Below, one piece after another: positions 43,293-51,938 of a stretch of 64,000 bases of DNA. The DNA is from Natrinema halophilum (GTDB lineage Archaea > Halobacteriota > Halobacteria > Halobacteriales > Natrialbaceae): the NCBI RefSeq assembly GCF_013402815.2, contig NZ_CP058601.1, forward strand, positions 1,674,001 to 1,738,000, in the 5' to 3' direction. The position numbers were made by a program, and so were the translations under genes. The notes under the pieces are model-generated. The model was not told where the DNA came from. It searched no databases and saw only the letters and a program-made list of their open reading frames with translations. Numbering within the stretch: position 1 is the first letter of the stretch; the number at the start of each line of letters is the position of its first letter.

Positions 43293-44252
43293 ATGAGTGT
43301 CGTCCACTTCGTCCGGAAACTTCCCGAACGCGGTTACGAGCGGTCGTGGCAGCTCTTCTATCAGTGGATTGCGTTGAAGTTACCGATGCGCGACTTCGCT
43401 GACGTCACCGTCTTCGACCGCGAGTGGGACGTCCTCGTCCTGCTGGACGCCTGCCGGATCGACCTGATGGCCGAGGTCGCCGCGGGGTACGATTGGCTCC
43501 CCGCTCCCGCGGCGGTCGAAGCGGGCGCAATCGACTCGGTCGCAGGCTCGTCGAAGGCCTGGTTGCGTCGGACCTTTTTGGACACTCACGCCGAGGAAGT
43601 CGCAAACACGGCCTACGTAACGGGGAATCCGTTCTCCGCGGTTATCCTCGGCGACGATCATCGCCTGGGACGACTCGACGAGGTGTGGCGGTACGCCTGG
43701 GATGACGATCACGGCTCGGTCCGGCCGGATCCGATTACTGACCGGGCGATCAGCGTCTGCCGCGACGGGGACTTCGACCGGGTCATCGTCCACTATATGC
43801 AACCTCACATACCGTTTCTCGAGCACCCGAACATCCACGCGGCGAATCACGACGATCGCTGGGACGCGCCGGATTCGTTCGTCGATCCGGACCGGCGAGG
43901 GCTGGACGCGTGGCGACGAATCCAGCGAGGCGAACTAGATCGAGACGAAGTATGGGAGGCCTACGCCGACAACCTTCGCCTCGGGCTGGAGTCGGTTGAC
44001 GCGTTGCGCCGGAACGTGAACGGAGCGTTGATCGTTAGCTCCGACCACGGAAACGCCCTCGGCGAACGTGGGGTCTGGGGGCATCCCGATGTCCCCGTCT
44101 CCGGGATCCGGGTAGTTCCCTGGATAGAGCTCGAGGCCCGCGACGAGGGGACGGGAGAGCCAGCGCCCGAACCGGCGGACGAAGAACGCACGGCCGACGT
44201 CGACGTCCAGGAGCGCCTGGCGTCGCTCGGATACACGGAAAAACAATGCTAA
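43293..44252 (+). CDS. Sulfatase-like alkaline-phosphatase-superfamily protein
   Basis: This 319-aa protein has an N-terminal amphipathic or weakly hydrophobic stretch (MSVVHFVRKLPERGYERSW). The metal-binding DVLVLLDACRIDLM follows (about 46-59), then RVIVHYMQPHIPFL and the second metal site SSDHGNALGERGVWGH (about 252-267). A nucleophile motif is not obvious; the segment SVAGSSKAWLRRTF (about 84-97) holds the only candidate serines. It ends LASLGYTEKQC, like its neighbours. A start at 43203, overlapping the previous stop, would add a basic low-complexity tail. The substrate is unknown. Confidence 0.75.
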   Translation: MSVVHFVRKLPERGYERSWQLFYQWIALKLPMRDFADVTVFDREWDVLVLLDACRIDLMAEVAAGYDWLPAPAAVEAGAIDSVAGSSKAWLRRTFLDTHAEEVANTAYVTGNPFSAVILGDDHRLGRLDEVWRYAWDDDHGSVRPDPITDRAISVCRDGDFDRVIVHYMQPHIPFLEHPNIHAANHDDRWDAPDSFVDPDRRGLDAWRRIQRGELDRDEVWEAYADNLRLGLESVDALRRNVNGALIVSSDHGNALGERGVWGHPDVPVSGIRVVPWIELEARDEGTGEPAPEPADEERTADVDVQERLASLGYTEKQC

Positions 44253-44307
44253 TGATACCAGAGATGGAGACCGACGACGAATCGAACCGAGCTGAGGTGA
44301 CCCATCC

Positions 44308-45225
44308 GTGAGCGATCCCACCGTCGCTCTCGGGGTCAAAGTCTTCAACCGATCCGAGAAGCTGAAGACGCTCCTCGAGTCCGTCCCTGCAGACGAGTAC
44401 GACACGGTCTACGTCGCCGACGACGGCAGGACCGAGGAACGCAGCCACCTCTACGAACGGACGTGGCCGTTCGACCTCGAGTTGATCGACCTCCCTTACG
44501 ACGCGGGACTCGGCGTCGGCCGCAACGCGATCGTCGACGAACTCTCCGAAACGTACCTGACGATCGTCGACAGCGACCACGAAGTACCGGCGAACGTAGC
44601 GGTACTCACACAACAACTCGAGAACCGCCCGGAGTTCGGGGGGATTAGCGGTCTGTTGCTGGAGCACGGAACGATCCAGGGCCTGTGTCACGACCTCTAC
44701 GAGAACGGAGACGTACTCGTCCGCGATACGGGCTCGAAGACGTCGGAGACGGTCGCGCAGTACCCGCTCGTCGAATTCGACTTCGTTCCGAACGTCGCGA
44801 CGTTTCGCCGGGCGTGTCTCGAGGACCGAGCCTGGGACGAAAACTACGTGATCGGTCGCGAGCACCTCGATTTCTTCGTTGCCCACCATCACGAGACTGA
44901 CTGGCGGTTCGGCACCTGTCCCGCCGTACTGTTCCCTCACTCTCCCGGCGGTGGGAGCGAGTACGATACCAACCGACACGATCCTGCCAAGCACCTCGCG
45001 AGCAAGTCCTACTTCCGAACGAAGTGGGGATACGACCAGGTGATCGCCCGCGAATTCTGGCTTGGGAATCAGTCCGTTGATACGCCACTTGCAACCTTCA
45101 GCGGCGACATCCCGGTTCCGACGTGGCTTGGGGCGAAAGTAATGAAATTGCGCGATGCGCGATTGCGACTGGCGGCTGCGACCGCGGGCGCGAGCAACCC
45201 GCTCACGGAGGTGATCGGGAGATGA
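44308..45225 (+). CDS. Family 2 glycosyltransferase
   Basis: This 305-aa protein (GTG start) has the GT2 fold with VALGVKVFNRSEKLKTLLESV, VYVADDGRTEERSHLY and the metal-binding motif TIVDSDHEVPANVAVL (about 84-99). GLGVGRNAIVDELSETY precedes the motif. The C-terminal half has EHLDFFVAHHHETDWRFGT (about 189-207), a GT2 acceptor region with adjacent histidines. Its stop overlaps the next start (ATGA at 45222-45225), so it is translationally coupled to the following sulfatase-like gene. Confidence 0.85.
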   Translation: MSDPTVALGVKVFNRSEKLKTLLESVPADEYDTVYVADDGRTEERSHLYERTWPFDLELIDLPYDAGLGVGRNAIVDELSETYLTIVDSDHEVPANVAVLTQQLENRPEFGGISGLLLEHGTIQGLCHDLYENGDVLVRDTGSKTSETVAQYPLVEFDFVPNVATFRRACLEDRAWDENYVIGREHLDFFVAHHHETDWRFGTCPAVLFPHSPGGGSEYDTNRHDPAKHLASKSYFRTKWGYDQVIAREFWLGNQSVDTPLATFSGDIPVPTWLGAKVMKLRDARLRLAAATAGASNPLTEVIGR

Positions 45226-46358
45226 TGACAGTGTCAGAGTCGGTCGAGACGGGGAGAACGACGCTATTGGTCACCGTCGACTCGCTTCGCGCCGATCGGT
45301 TCGACGAGATGGAGCGAACGGTAGAGTTCCTCGAGTCGACCCACCAGCGGGCGTTCGCGACATCGACGGCGACCCTCGGTAGTTTTCCCGCGATCGTCGG
45401 TGGTGAGTACGCGAACGGAGACGGCCTCAACGATGGAACCAGCGTCGCCCGCGCGTTCGATCGCCACAGCGTCGCGGTGACGACGAACCACCTCCTCTCT
45501 GCCGAGTACGGCTACGATGAAGGATTCGACTCGTTCACCTCCCCGAAAGGTGGTGGGGAGACGGTGAAAGAAAAAGGCGCGGCGCTGCTGGAACGTGGCT
45601 CCCTCGCGTACGAGGTGGCCAGTTGGGGCTGGAATCGATATCAGGCGTTTCGAAGCCGCTTCGGCGACATCGAAAAGTCGTTCCGGCCGGCCGACGACGT
45701 GATCGACCAGTTTCTCGAGGCAGTCGAGAGGCGGGATGAGTGGTTCGGTTGGCTGCACTTCATGGAACCGCACCATCCCTACGATCCGGACGGCGCGAAT
45801 CTGAGTCGGGCCGAGGCCCAGCGAGTGACCCGCCGCGTGCTCGCCGGTCGCGGATCGGAAGACGACGAAGAACTCGTCCGCGAACTCTACCGTCTGGAGA
45901 TCGAGGATTTAGACAGAAAACTGGCACGGCTCTGGGAGGCGGTTCCGGACGAAACGCGGGTCGTCTTCTGTGCGGATCACGGCGAACTACTCGGTGAAGG
46001 CGGTCTGTGGGGTCATCCCGGCGAAATGCGGCCGGAACTGCTCCGCGTGCCGTTCGGCACTCGAAACGCACCCGCCCTCGGCGAAGTCGTCTCTCTGATC
46101 GACGTCCCGACGGTCCTCACTGGAGCCGAACACGGTATCGGCACGCTCCAGCGCGAGGTTGCCTTCGCGGCCTACGGCGAGCGGAAAGCGGCGATGAACG
46201 CCGATCACCTCGCGACGAGCGAGGGGAGCGTTCGACTCTCGGACGGGAGGCGGGTAACCGACCCCGCACTCGAGGGGAAACTCGAGCGGTTCGACCCCGC
46301 GTACGTGATCAAAGAGAACGCGCTGCGAGAAGACCTGGAGGATCTCGGATACGCATGA
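45222..46358 (+). CDS. Sulfatase-like alkaline-phosphatase-superfamily protein
   Basis: This 378-aa protein begins MMTVSESVETGRTTLLVTVDSLRADRFDEM, with the first metal-binding Asp (about residue 19). The nucleophile region is ATLGSFPAIVGGEY (about 47-60), where Ser aligns with the formylglycine Cys. A later HFMEPHHPYDP segment (about 180-190) and a second metal site CADHGELLGEGGLWGH (about 248-263) complete the fold. It ends LEDLGYA, as the first member of the group does. No signal peptide or membrane helix is seen. Confidence 0.8.
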   Translation: MMTVSESVETGRTTLLVTVDSLRADRFDEMERTVEFLESTHQRAFATSTATLGSFPAIVGGEYANGDGLNDGTSVARAFDRHSVAVTTNHLLSAEYGYDEGFDSFTSPKGGGETVKEKGAALLERGSLAYEVASWGWNRYQAFRSRFGDIEKSFRPADDVIDQFLEAVERRDEWFGWLHFMEPHHPYDPDGANLSRAEAQRVTRRVLAGRGSEDDEELVRELYRLEIEDLDRKLARLWEAVPDETRVVFCADHGELLGEGGLWGHPGEMRPELLRVPFGTRNAPALGEVVSLIDVPTVLTGAEHGIGTLQREVAFAAYGERKAAMNADHLATSEGSVRLSDGRRVTDPALEGKLERFDPAYVIKENALREDLEDLGYA

Positions 46359-46398
46359 GATACGTTCGTGTTCGACCGATCGACGGAGGGATCGACGA

Positions 46399-47325
46399 AT
46401 GACGATGGTCGTCCTGGCGCTGGATGCGCTCGACGCCGGACTGGTCGAGTACTTCGACCTCGACGCGTTCCGACTCGAGTCGTCCGGCGACCTCGAGACG
46501 TTCGCGCGAACGCAGGACCTCCCGTACACGCCGGAGGTCTGGGCGACGGTCGCGACCGGCTTGCCCCCAGAGAGACACGGCATCACCGCCGGCGGCACGA
46601 GCGAGTGGGACAACCCCGTCCTCGAAGGGCTCTCCCGCGTGTCGGGCCGGTTAGATGAGTCAACTCGAGGGACACTCGGGAAGTTCGTCCGGTCGCAGAC
46701 GGGCGAGCGCGAGCGTATCGGACGGACCGACGCCGAGTCGATGTTCGACGACGACGGTGCGGTCGTCCACAACTGGCCGGGGGTCGCTGACGGGCGGCCG
46801 CTCCAGCGGGCGTGGGATCTGATGAATGCAGTCGCCGAGGGAATGGACCGCAGTACGTTCGAGCGCGAACTCTTCGGTCAGTGCTCGCAGCAATTCGGCT
46901 GGGCACGCGAGATGCTGCACCATCCCGTCTCGATCGCCGGTGTCCACGTGCACGCGCTGGATGCTGCTGGACATGCCTACGCCGACGACGAGGATGCGCT
47001 CCGACACGTATACACCCGGGTTGGGGAATTCGTTACGGAAGTCGAGGACGCGCTCGGGGACGCCGACGACCTCCTGTTGCTCAGCGACCACGGAATGCGC
47101 GTGGAGTTCTATCCGCCCGACGCCGACGAGAATCCGGCGACCCACTCCTGGCGGGCGTACGCCAGTTCAACGACGAACACGCGTCCGGAATCGGTATTCG
47201 ACGTCAGAGAATGGGTCGAATCGCGCGCCCGCCGAGACGAGATCAGCAACTCCAGTTCGGATGCTGACGAGGAGGCGATCGACGTCCCAACCGACCACCT
47301 TCGCGAACTCGGCTACCTCGACTAA
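46399..47325 (+). CDS. Phosphodiesterase-like alkaline-phosphatase-superfamily protein
   Basis: This 308-aa protein resembles type I phosphodiesterase/nucleotide pyrophosphatases. The first metal site is MVVLALDALDAGLVEY (about 3-18). The nucleophile region TPEVWATVATGLPPERHG (about 44-61) has candidate Thr residues. The distal metal-ligand segments are HVHALDAAGHAY (about 185-196) and LLSDHGMRVEF (about 227-237). The C-terminus is LRELGYLD. It is about 40 nt downstream of the preceding sulfatase-like gene. The closely similar protein at 47385-48326 reads in the opposite direction and points at a gene duplication. Confidence 0.8.
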   Translation: MTMVVLALDALDAGLVEYFDLDAFRLESSGDLETFARTQDLPYTPEVWATVATGLPPERHGITAGGTSEWDNPVLEGLSRVSGRLDESTRGTLGKFVRSQTGERERIGRTDAESMFDDDGAVVHNWPGVADGRPLQRAWDLMNAVAEGMDRSTFERELFGQCSQQFGWAREMLHHPVSIAGVHVHALDAAGHAYADDEDALRHVYTRVGEFVTEVEDALGDADDLLLLSDHGMRVEFYPPDADENPATHSWRAYASSTTNTRPESVFDVREWVESRARRDEISNSSSDADEEAIDVPTDHLRELGYLD

Positions 47326-47384
47326 CCGACGGTGTCTCGAAGCGGGGACGACGAACGCAAGACGACCTGTCGATGCCGGTCACA

Positions 47385-48326
47385 TCACTCGAGGTAGCCG
47401 AGGTCTCGGAGCTGCTCTTCTGTCGTGTCCATCACCGCGGGTCGTCGCTCGTTGCCACTTCCGTCTCCGACGTCGCCGGCGTCGACCCGTGCTTCGACCC
47501 ATTCGCGAACCCCAAATACGCTCTCTGGCGGGTCGTCCGCGAGCGTCGTCGACGCGAGAGCACGCCAACTGTGGAAGCCGGGCTCGGTGTCGCCGTCGAT
47601 CCACTCGACTTGCATGCCGTGATCCGACAGCACTAGCAATTCGTCGACCTGTTCGCGGACGGACCCGAGCAGGCGGTCGACCCGCTCGTACACCTCCCGG
47701 AGACGGTCCAGACGGGTCGCGAACGCATGGCCAGCGGCGTCGAGAACGTGCATGTGGACGCCGGCGACGGCGACAGTAGTCTGACCCATTCCCTGGAGCC
47801 AGCCGGCTTCGAGACCGGCGTTGCCATACAATCTCCGCCAGAGTTCGTCGTCGGTGATCTCGCCACTCGACGCGAGGTTGAGCCAGTGCCAGGTCTCGCT
47901 CAGGTGTTCGCCCGGGGTGACGCCGGGCCACCATCGCACGACGTGGCCGTCGGGCTGGAACAGATGCGAGTGCGACGTCTGGCGCAGCGTCATGCCGACG
48001 TCGCCGTCGCCATCGGAATCCCCGCGAAGCCACGTGCCCAGCCTGATGCGCACGTCCTTGGGGAGGATGTAGGGTGTTACCGTACTCGCATACTCGAGTA
48101 CTGGATTGCGCCACTGCTGTTGTTCCCCGGTCGATTCGAGGCCGTGTTCAGTCGGCCCGACACCCGTCGCGGTTGCAGTCCAGACCTCGAGCGTGTTCGG
48201 GTGCTTCCCGGAGTGAGCGAACGTTTCGAGTTCGCGGTGAGTCTCGAGCAGCATGTTCTGACAGTCCCATTCACGGGCGAGGGCGTAGTCGGCAGCGTCG
48301 AGGGCAACGATCCCCAACGTCGTCAT
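47385..48326 (-). CDS. Phosphodiesterase-like alkaline-phosphatase-superfamily protein (paralogue of the 46399 gene)
   Basis: This 313-aa protein starts MTTLGIVALDAADYALARE. Its nucleophile region TLEVWTATATGVGPTEHG matches that of the convergent paralogue position by position. Metal-ligand segments are HMHVLDAAGHAF and VLSDHGMQVEW, again paralogous, and the end is LRDLGYLE. The start at 48326 is favoured because it begins with the same MTxxGIVALDA opening as the paralogue. The two genes are convergent with 59 bp between stops, so an inverted duplication is likely. Confidence 0.8.
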   Translation of the reverse strand: MTTLGIVALDAADYALAREWDCQNMLLETHRELETFAHSGKHPNTLEVWTATATGVGPTEHGLESTGEQQQWRNPVLEYASTVTPYILPKDVRIRLGTWLRGDSDGDGDVGMTLRQTSHSHLFQPDGHVVRWWPGVTPGEHLSETWHWLNLASSGEITDDELWRRLYGNAGLEAGWLQGMGQTTVAVAGVHMHVLDAAGHAFATRLDRLREVYERVDRLLGSVREQVDELLVLSDHGMQVEWIDGDTEPGFHSWRALASTTLADDPPESVFGVREWVEARVDAGDVGDGSGNERRPAVMDTTEEQLRDLGYLE

Positions 48327-48646
48327 ACCCGTTCGCACAACGGACACGGTATTCAACTGATGGGGTGGATTCGAGTGCCGGTGAACGTACCCGTGAGGCG
48401 CCTCGATCGAACCCCGTCGGCGAGTCGTGGCTACGGCAGTCGGTACACTGATACGGCCTGGTGATGCAGTGTTTGACTACGTAACTCGATCGCTGATATC
48501 GATGGTGACGATCCTCCGAACTCCCGGTTCACGTCGACCGACATCGACCCAGCCAGTATCTCCCACAGCGTCCCCCAGACGCCGTTCACAGAACCCGACG
48601 GAACCGACGATCGGACGCCACGTTCGACCCGCTTCGCTCGAGACGG
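48327..48646. other. Divergent promoter region without a supportable gene
   Basis: About 320 bp between the starts of the phosphodiesterase-like gene (minus) and the flippase (plus). No family-bearing ORF is seen. It should hold promoters for both, but no clear TATA box or operator could be singled out. Confidence 0.35.
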
Positions 48647-50089
48647 ATGACTGACGCGACGTCGGTCAGCCTCGGTGGCGAGACGGTGAAGGCGACGGCC
48701 GCGAAGTTTGCGATGGCCGGTATCGGGTTCGCCGGGACCGTCGTCTTCGCGCGGATTCTCGGTCCGACCGGATTCGGCGGGTTCTATCTGCTCTTCTCGC
48801 TGGTGAAACTCGGCGACCGGGCGGTCAATGGATGGGGGACAGCGATCATGAAACGATACTCAGAGGCCGATACCCCAAAGCGGGAGCTGATCGGCGGGCA
48901 ACTGGTGTTCACGGTGGCGTGGTTAGTACTCACGGGCGTTCTCAGCGTTCTCGCGTCACAGTGGTTGGTTTCCTATACTGGGCTTCCCGAAGCGCCCGTG
49001 CTATTCGTCGTCCTGATGGGCGCCGTCACGCTCTACGAGCCTACCGATCGCGTCGTTCAATCGCGAGGACTCGTCGGTGCGTCGATGTGGATCGACACGT
49101 TCCGATCACTGTTGACCTTCCCGCTGCAGCTCGCGTTCGTCCTCCTCGGACTCGGCGCCGCCGGGATGGCCTACGGCCTCGCCGCGGCGACGTTCCTCTC
49201 ACTGCCCGCACTCTGGTACTTCGTGAGGACGAAACCGACCGTCCCGACCGGTGACACGCTCGAGAGCCTCTGGGCGTACGCGAAGTACAGCATCCCGAAC
49301 TCGTTTCTCGGACAGGCCTACGATCGGTTCGACATCCTCCTGCTCGGTTACCTTCTCGCTCCTGCGGCGGCGGGTCAGTACGAGGTCGCACTGAAGCTCA
49401 CGATGCCTGCGACGTTCGTCATGTTGGCTGCACAGAGCATGCTTATGGCCCGCGTCAGCCGGCTCCACAGTCAGGGTGAGAGCGTGAGCACCGACGTGTC
49501 GAATACGCTCGCGTTCACGAGCCTCGTTGCGATCCCGATGTTCTTCGGCGCCGCCGTGATGCCCGAGTTGCTCGTCGTAACCGCCTACGGGGCGGAGTAC
49601 GGCGACGCCGCCATGTTGCTGGTCGGTCTTGCCCTCTATCAGGTAGTAAGTACGCAGAGCGGACCACTCATGAGCACGCTCAGTGGGATCGATCGGCCCG
49701 ACATCAACACGTGGATTTCGGCGGCGACGCTCTCGTTGAACGTCGTCCTCGGCGTCGCGCTGACCCTCACGTACGGTGCGATCGGGGTCGTGATCGCGAC
49801 GGTCGCCGCCGAAACGGTCCAGTACGTTCTCGCAGCCGCCGTCGTCAAGCGGGAGCTGCCGGCGGTCGTGTTGTTCCCCCGGACGCTCGTAGAACAGGTC
49901 GCCGCGGCGGTGTTGATGGCCGTTGTGGTCTTCTTCCTCTTGCGAGCCGTTCCCGTAGACCGGTGGTATCACCTGCTGGCCGTCGTTTCGGCCGGCGCCG
50001 TCGTGTACTCGACGGCGCTACTCACGATCAGCCAGAAGCTTCGGGTGACGATCGAAGGCGTCGTTCGGAGTTCCCGCCTCGAGCTGTAG
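48647..50089 (+). CDS. Oligosaccharide flippase (Wzx-like, MOP superfamily)
   Basis: This 480-aa protein has about 12-14 hydrophobic helices. It begins SLGGETVKATAAKFAMAGIG and has FARILGPTGFGGFYLLFSLVKLGDRAVNGWG (about 36-66), the Wzx first-helix pattern. The C-terminal half holds YGAEYGDAAMLLVGLALYQ and a predicted repeat of the N-half. The family flips lipid-linked oligosaccharides. It is the probable exporter for the product of the glycosyltransferase and sulfatase-like genes just upstream. It is not close in sequence to the 7349 flippase on inspection. Confidence 0.9.
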   Translation: MTDATSVSLGGETVKATAAKFAMAGIGFAGTVVFARILGPTGFGGFYLLFSLVKLGDRAVNGWGTAIMKRYSEADTPKRELIGGQLVFTVAWLVLTGVLSVLASQWLVSYTGLPEAPVLFVVLMGAVTLYEPTDRVVQSRGLVGASMWIDTFRSLLTFPLQLAFVLLGLGAAGMAYGLAAATFLSLPALWYFVRTKPTVPTGDTLESLWAYAKYSIPNSFLGQAYDRFDILLLGYLLAPAAAGQYEVALKLTMPATFVMLAAQSMLMARVSRLHSQGESVSTDVSNTLAFTSLVAIPMFFGAAVMPELLVVTAYGAEYGDAAMLLVGLALYQVVSTQSGPLMSTLSGIDRPDINTWISAATLSLNVVLGVALTLTYGAIGVVIATVAAETVQYVLAAAVVKRELPAVVLFPRTLVEQVAAAVLMAVVVFFLLRAVPVDRWYHLLAVVSAGAVVYSTALLTISQKLRVTIEGVVRSSRLEL

Positions 50090-50150
50090 CGGGGTCGGTC
50101 GGCCGGTCGGCCGCCGTCTCCCGTTCCTGTCACGCGTGTCGACGTGTCTC

Positions 50151-51152
50151 TCAACCCGTTCGTCTCAGAATCAGGTGAACCGAATGCGTGTCGTCGATCT
50201 CCCGTAACTCGTCGAACGAATCCCACGGGAGCTGAACCTCGTACCACATCGGCCCCTCGAGATCCGTCACGGCGACGATCTCCATGTTGGCATCCTCCAG
50301 CGTGCGGAATATCCGTTCCATCGCCTCGTCGTCCAGTCTGGAGCTATGGAGCTCGAAAAAGAGTACCAGCGGCTGGTCAGACTCGAGTACGTCGGACATT
50401 CCTCGAAAGACCTGCGCTTCGTACCCCTCGACGTCCATCCGGACGACGTTGATCGCGTCCGGTTCGATCCCTTTCTCGTCGAGGACGGTAGAGATCGTTT
50501 TCTGCGGGACCGTCACCTGCCGCTCGATGTCGTGTTTTCGGGTAAACGACTCTTCGTCGACGTGTGATTTGTTGCTCAGCGGCAACAGATTGAACGTGAC
50601 CGACCCGTCACTATCCCCGACCGCCACCCGATCGACGTCGATCAGATCGCCGTACCCGTTGCGATCGATCGACTTCGAAAGGATTTCGATGTTTCTCGGA
50701 TCGGGTTCGAACGCCAGTATTCGACCGCTGTCGCCGAGAACGTTGGCCTCCAGCAACGCGTAGTAGCCGATGTTGGCGCCGATTTCCAGTGCGGTTACGG
50801 GCGAGTTGGATTCCGCCGCGAGTCGCTCGAGTTCCTGCTGGTAGAGGCTTGCCGACAGTTCTTCTCGGCCGCCGTACATAATCAACTCCTGAGAGATGCC
50901 AGACATCTTCGGATCGAGAACCATGTCACTGCCGTTGATTTCGCGTACGACGAGCTCGGTGGACCCTCGCCAGGCGAGATAGTTCGTATACGCGTTCCAG
51001 TCGAAAACCCCGGCCGTGAGTCCGCCGAGTAGCGGACCGATCTCTCGCCGGCCGATCCATCGCGCGACCTTGCGCCGGTTGGTCTCGAGCCAGGGCTGGA
51101 TGCTGGTCGGGTTGTCGAAAGCCCGGTTCACTTTCGTAATAATATTTGCCAT
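50151..51152 (-). CDS. FkbM-family methyltransferase
   Basis: This 333-aa protein has the SAM-binding loop TALEIGANIGYYALLEANVL (about residues 119-138), then GRILAFEPDPRNIEIL (about 143-158), and the FkbM motif VVRMDVEGYEAQVFRGM (about 228-244). The family methylates small glycans and other acceptors at oxygen. Its 3' end faces the flippase, so it is the last gene of the glycan locus and probably modifies the exported sugar. The N-terminal 110 residues have no recognised domain. Confidence 0.88.
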   Translation of the reverse strand: MANIITKVNRAFDNPTSIQPWLETNRRKVARWIGRREIGPLLGGLTAGVFDWNAYTNYLAWRGSTELVVREINGSDMVLDPKMSGISQELIMYGGREELSASLYQQELERLAAESNSPVTALEIGANIGYYALLEANVLGDSGRILAFEPDPRNIEILSKSIDRNGYGDLIDVDRVAVGDSDGSVTFNLLPLSNKSHVDEESFTRKHDIERQVTVPQKTISTVLDEKGIEPDAINVVRMDVEGYEAQVFRGMSDVLESDQPLVLFFELHSSRLDDEAMERIFRTLEDANMEIVAVTDLEGPMWYEVQLPWDSFDELREIDDTHSVHLILRRTG

Positions 51153-51282
51153 GGGTACGGTATCGATGTCCGTTCTTTTGAAGATATTTTCAACGGCCTG
51201 GGTAGTAATACGTTTCTAGGAGTGTTCTATTGAGAACATAGTACCGGCTCGTCGTGTGGACCGCAACTCGATACCGTGGCTG

Positions 51283-51663
51283 TCAGGGGGTAAAAATCGA
51301 AAACGAACCGGTCGCTCGGGCGACCGTCTTCCCGTCGTTGACGAGTTCCGATTCGAGATACGCGACAGTGCGGCCGTTCTTTTCGAGGGTCGTTTCGCAC
51401 GTCACGCGACCGGTCCGGACCGGCTTCAGGTAGTTGATCTTGATTTCGATCGTCGCACACTGCTGGTCCTCGGCGAGTTCGGCGTAAAGCGCCGCCCCCA
51501 TTCCGCTATCCGCTAACGTATAGAGGACGCCCCCGTGGAGTACACCGTTTGGGTTCATCAATTCGTCGGACACTTCGATCGTTCCGCGACTGTATCCCGC
51601 CTCGACGTCGGTGAAATCCAGGCCTATCAGGTCAGAAAATCCGTGCGGTGACTCTGCTGTCAT
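51283..51663 (-). CDS. PaaI-type hotdog thioesterase
   Basis: This 126-aa protein has NPNGVLHGGVLYTLADSGMG (about residues 37-56), the hotdog helix with the conserved HGG motif, followed by strands CATIEIKINYLKPVRTGRV and EKNGRTVAYLESELVNDGK. The family hydrolyses acyl-CoA thioesters, often aromatic. Function in this organism is not known. It shares no operon, being 131 bp from the FkbM start on the same strand. Confidence 0.9.
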   Translation of the reverse strand: MTAESPHGFSDLIGLDFTDVEAGYSRGTIEVSDELMNPNGVLHGGVLYTLADSGMGAALYAELAEDQQCATIEIKINYLKPVRTGRVTCETTLEKNGRTVAYLESELVNDGKTVARATGSFSIFTP

Positions 51664-51938
51664 CCGTTCGACTCTCGATTTGCACCTACTTCAAGACACG
51701 TGAACGCGGCTCTCCCATTCTGGCCATCGAATCGCATGTCTCCACTGCACCTCTCAGATCGCTCACGAACGTGTTGCGAATTCGCGGCCAGCGAGAACTC
51801 GCTGGCCCCAGCAGCGCAAGCGGTGGAGAAATCGTTTCAACGACCGATATACGCGAAGCGGCGGCCACTATCGGCGTCGACGCAATACTCCCGACGACGG
51901 ACGAACGGAGCAGACTGGTTCGGATCGAGAACGGGCGT

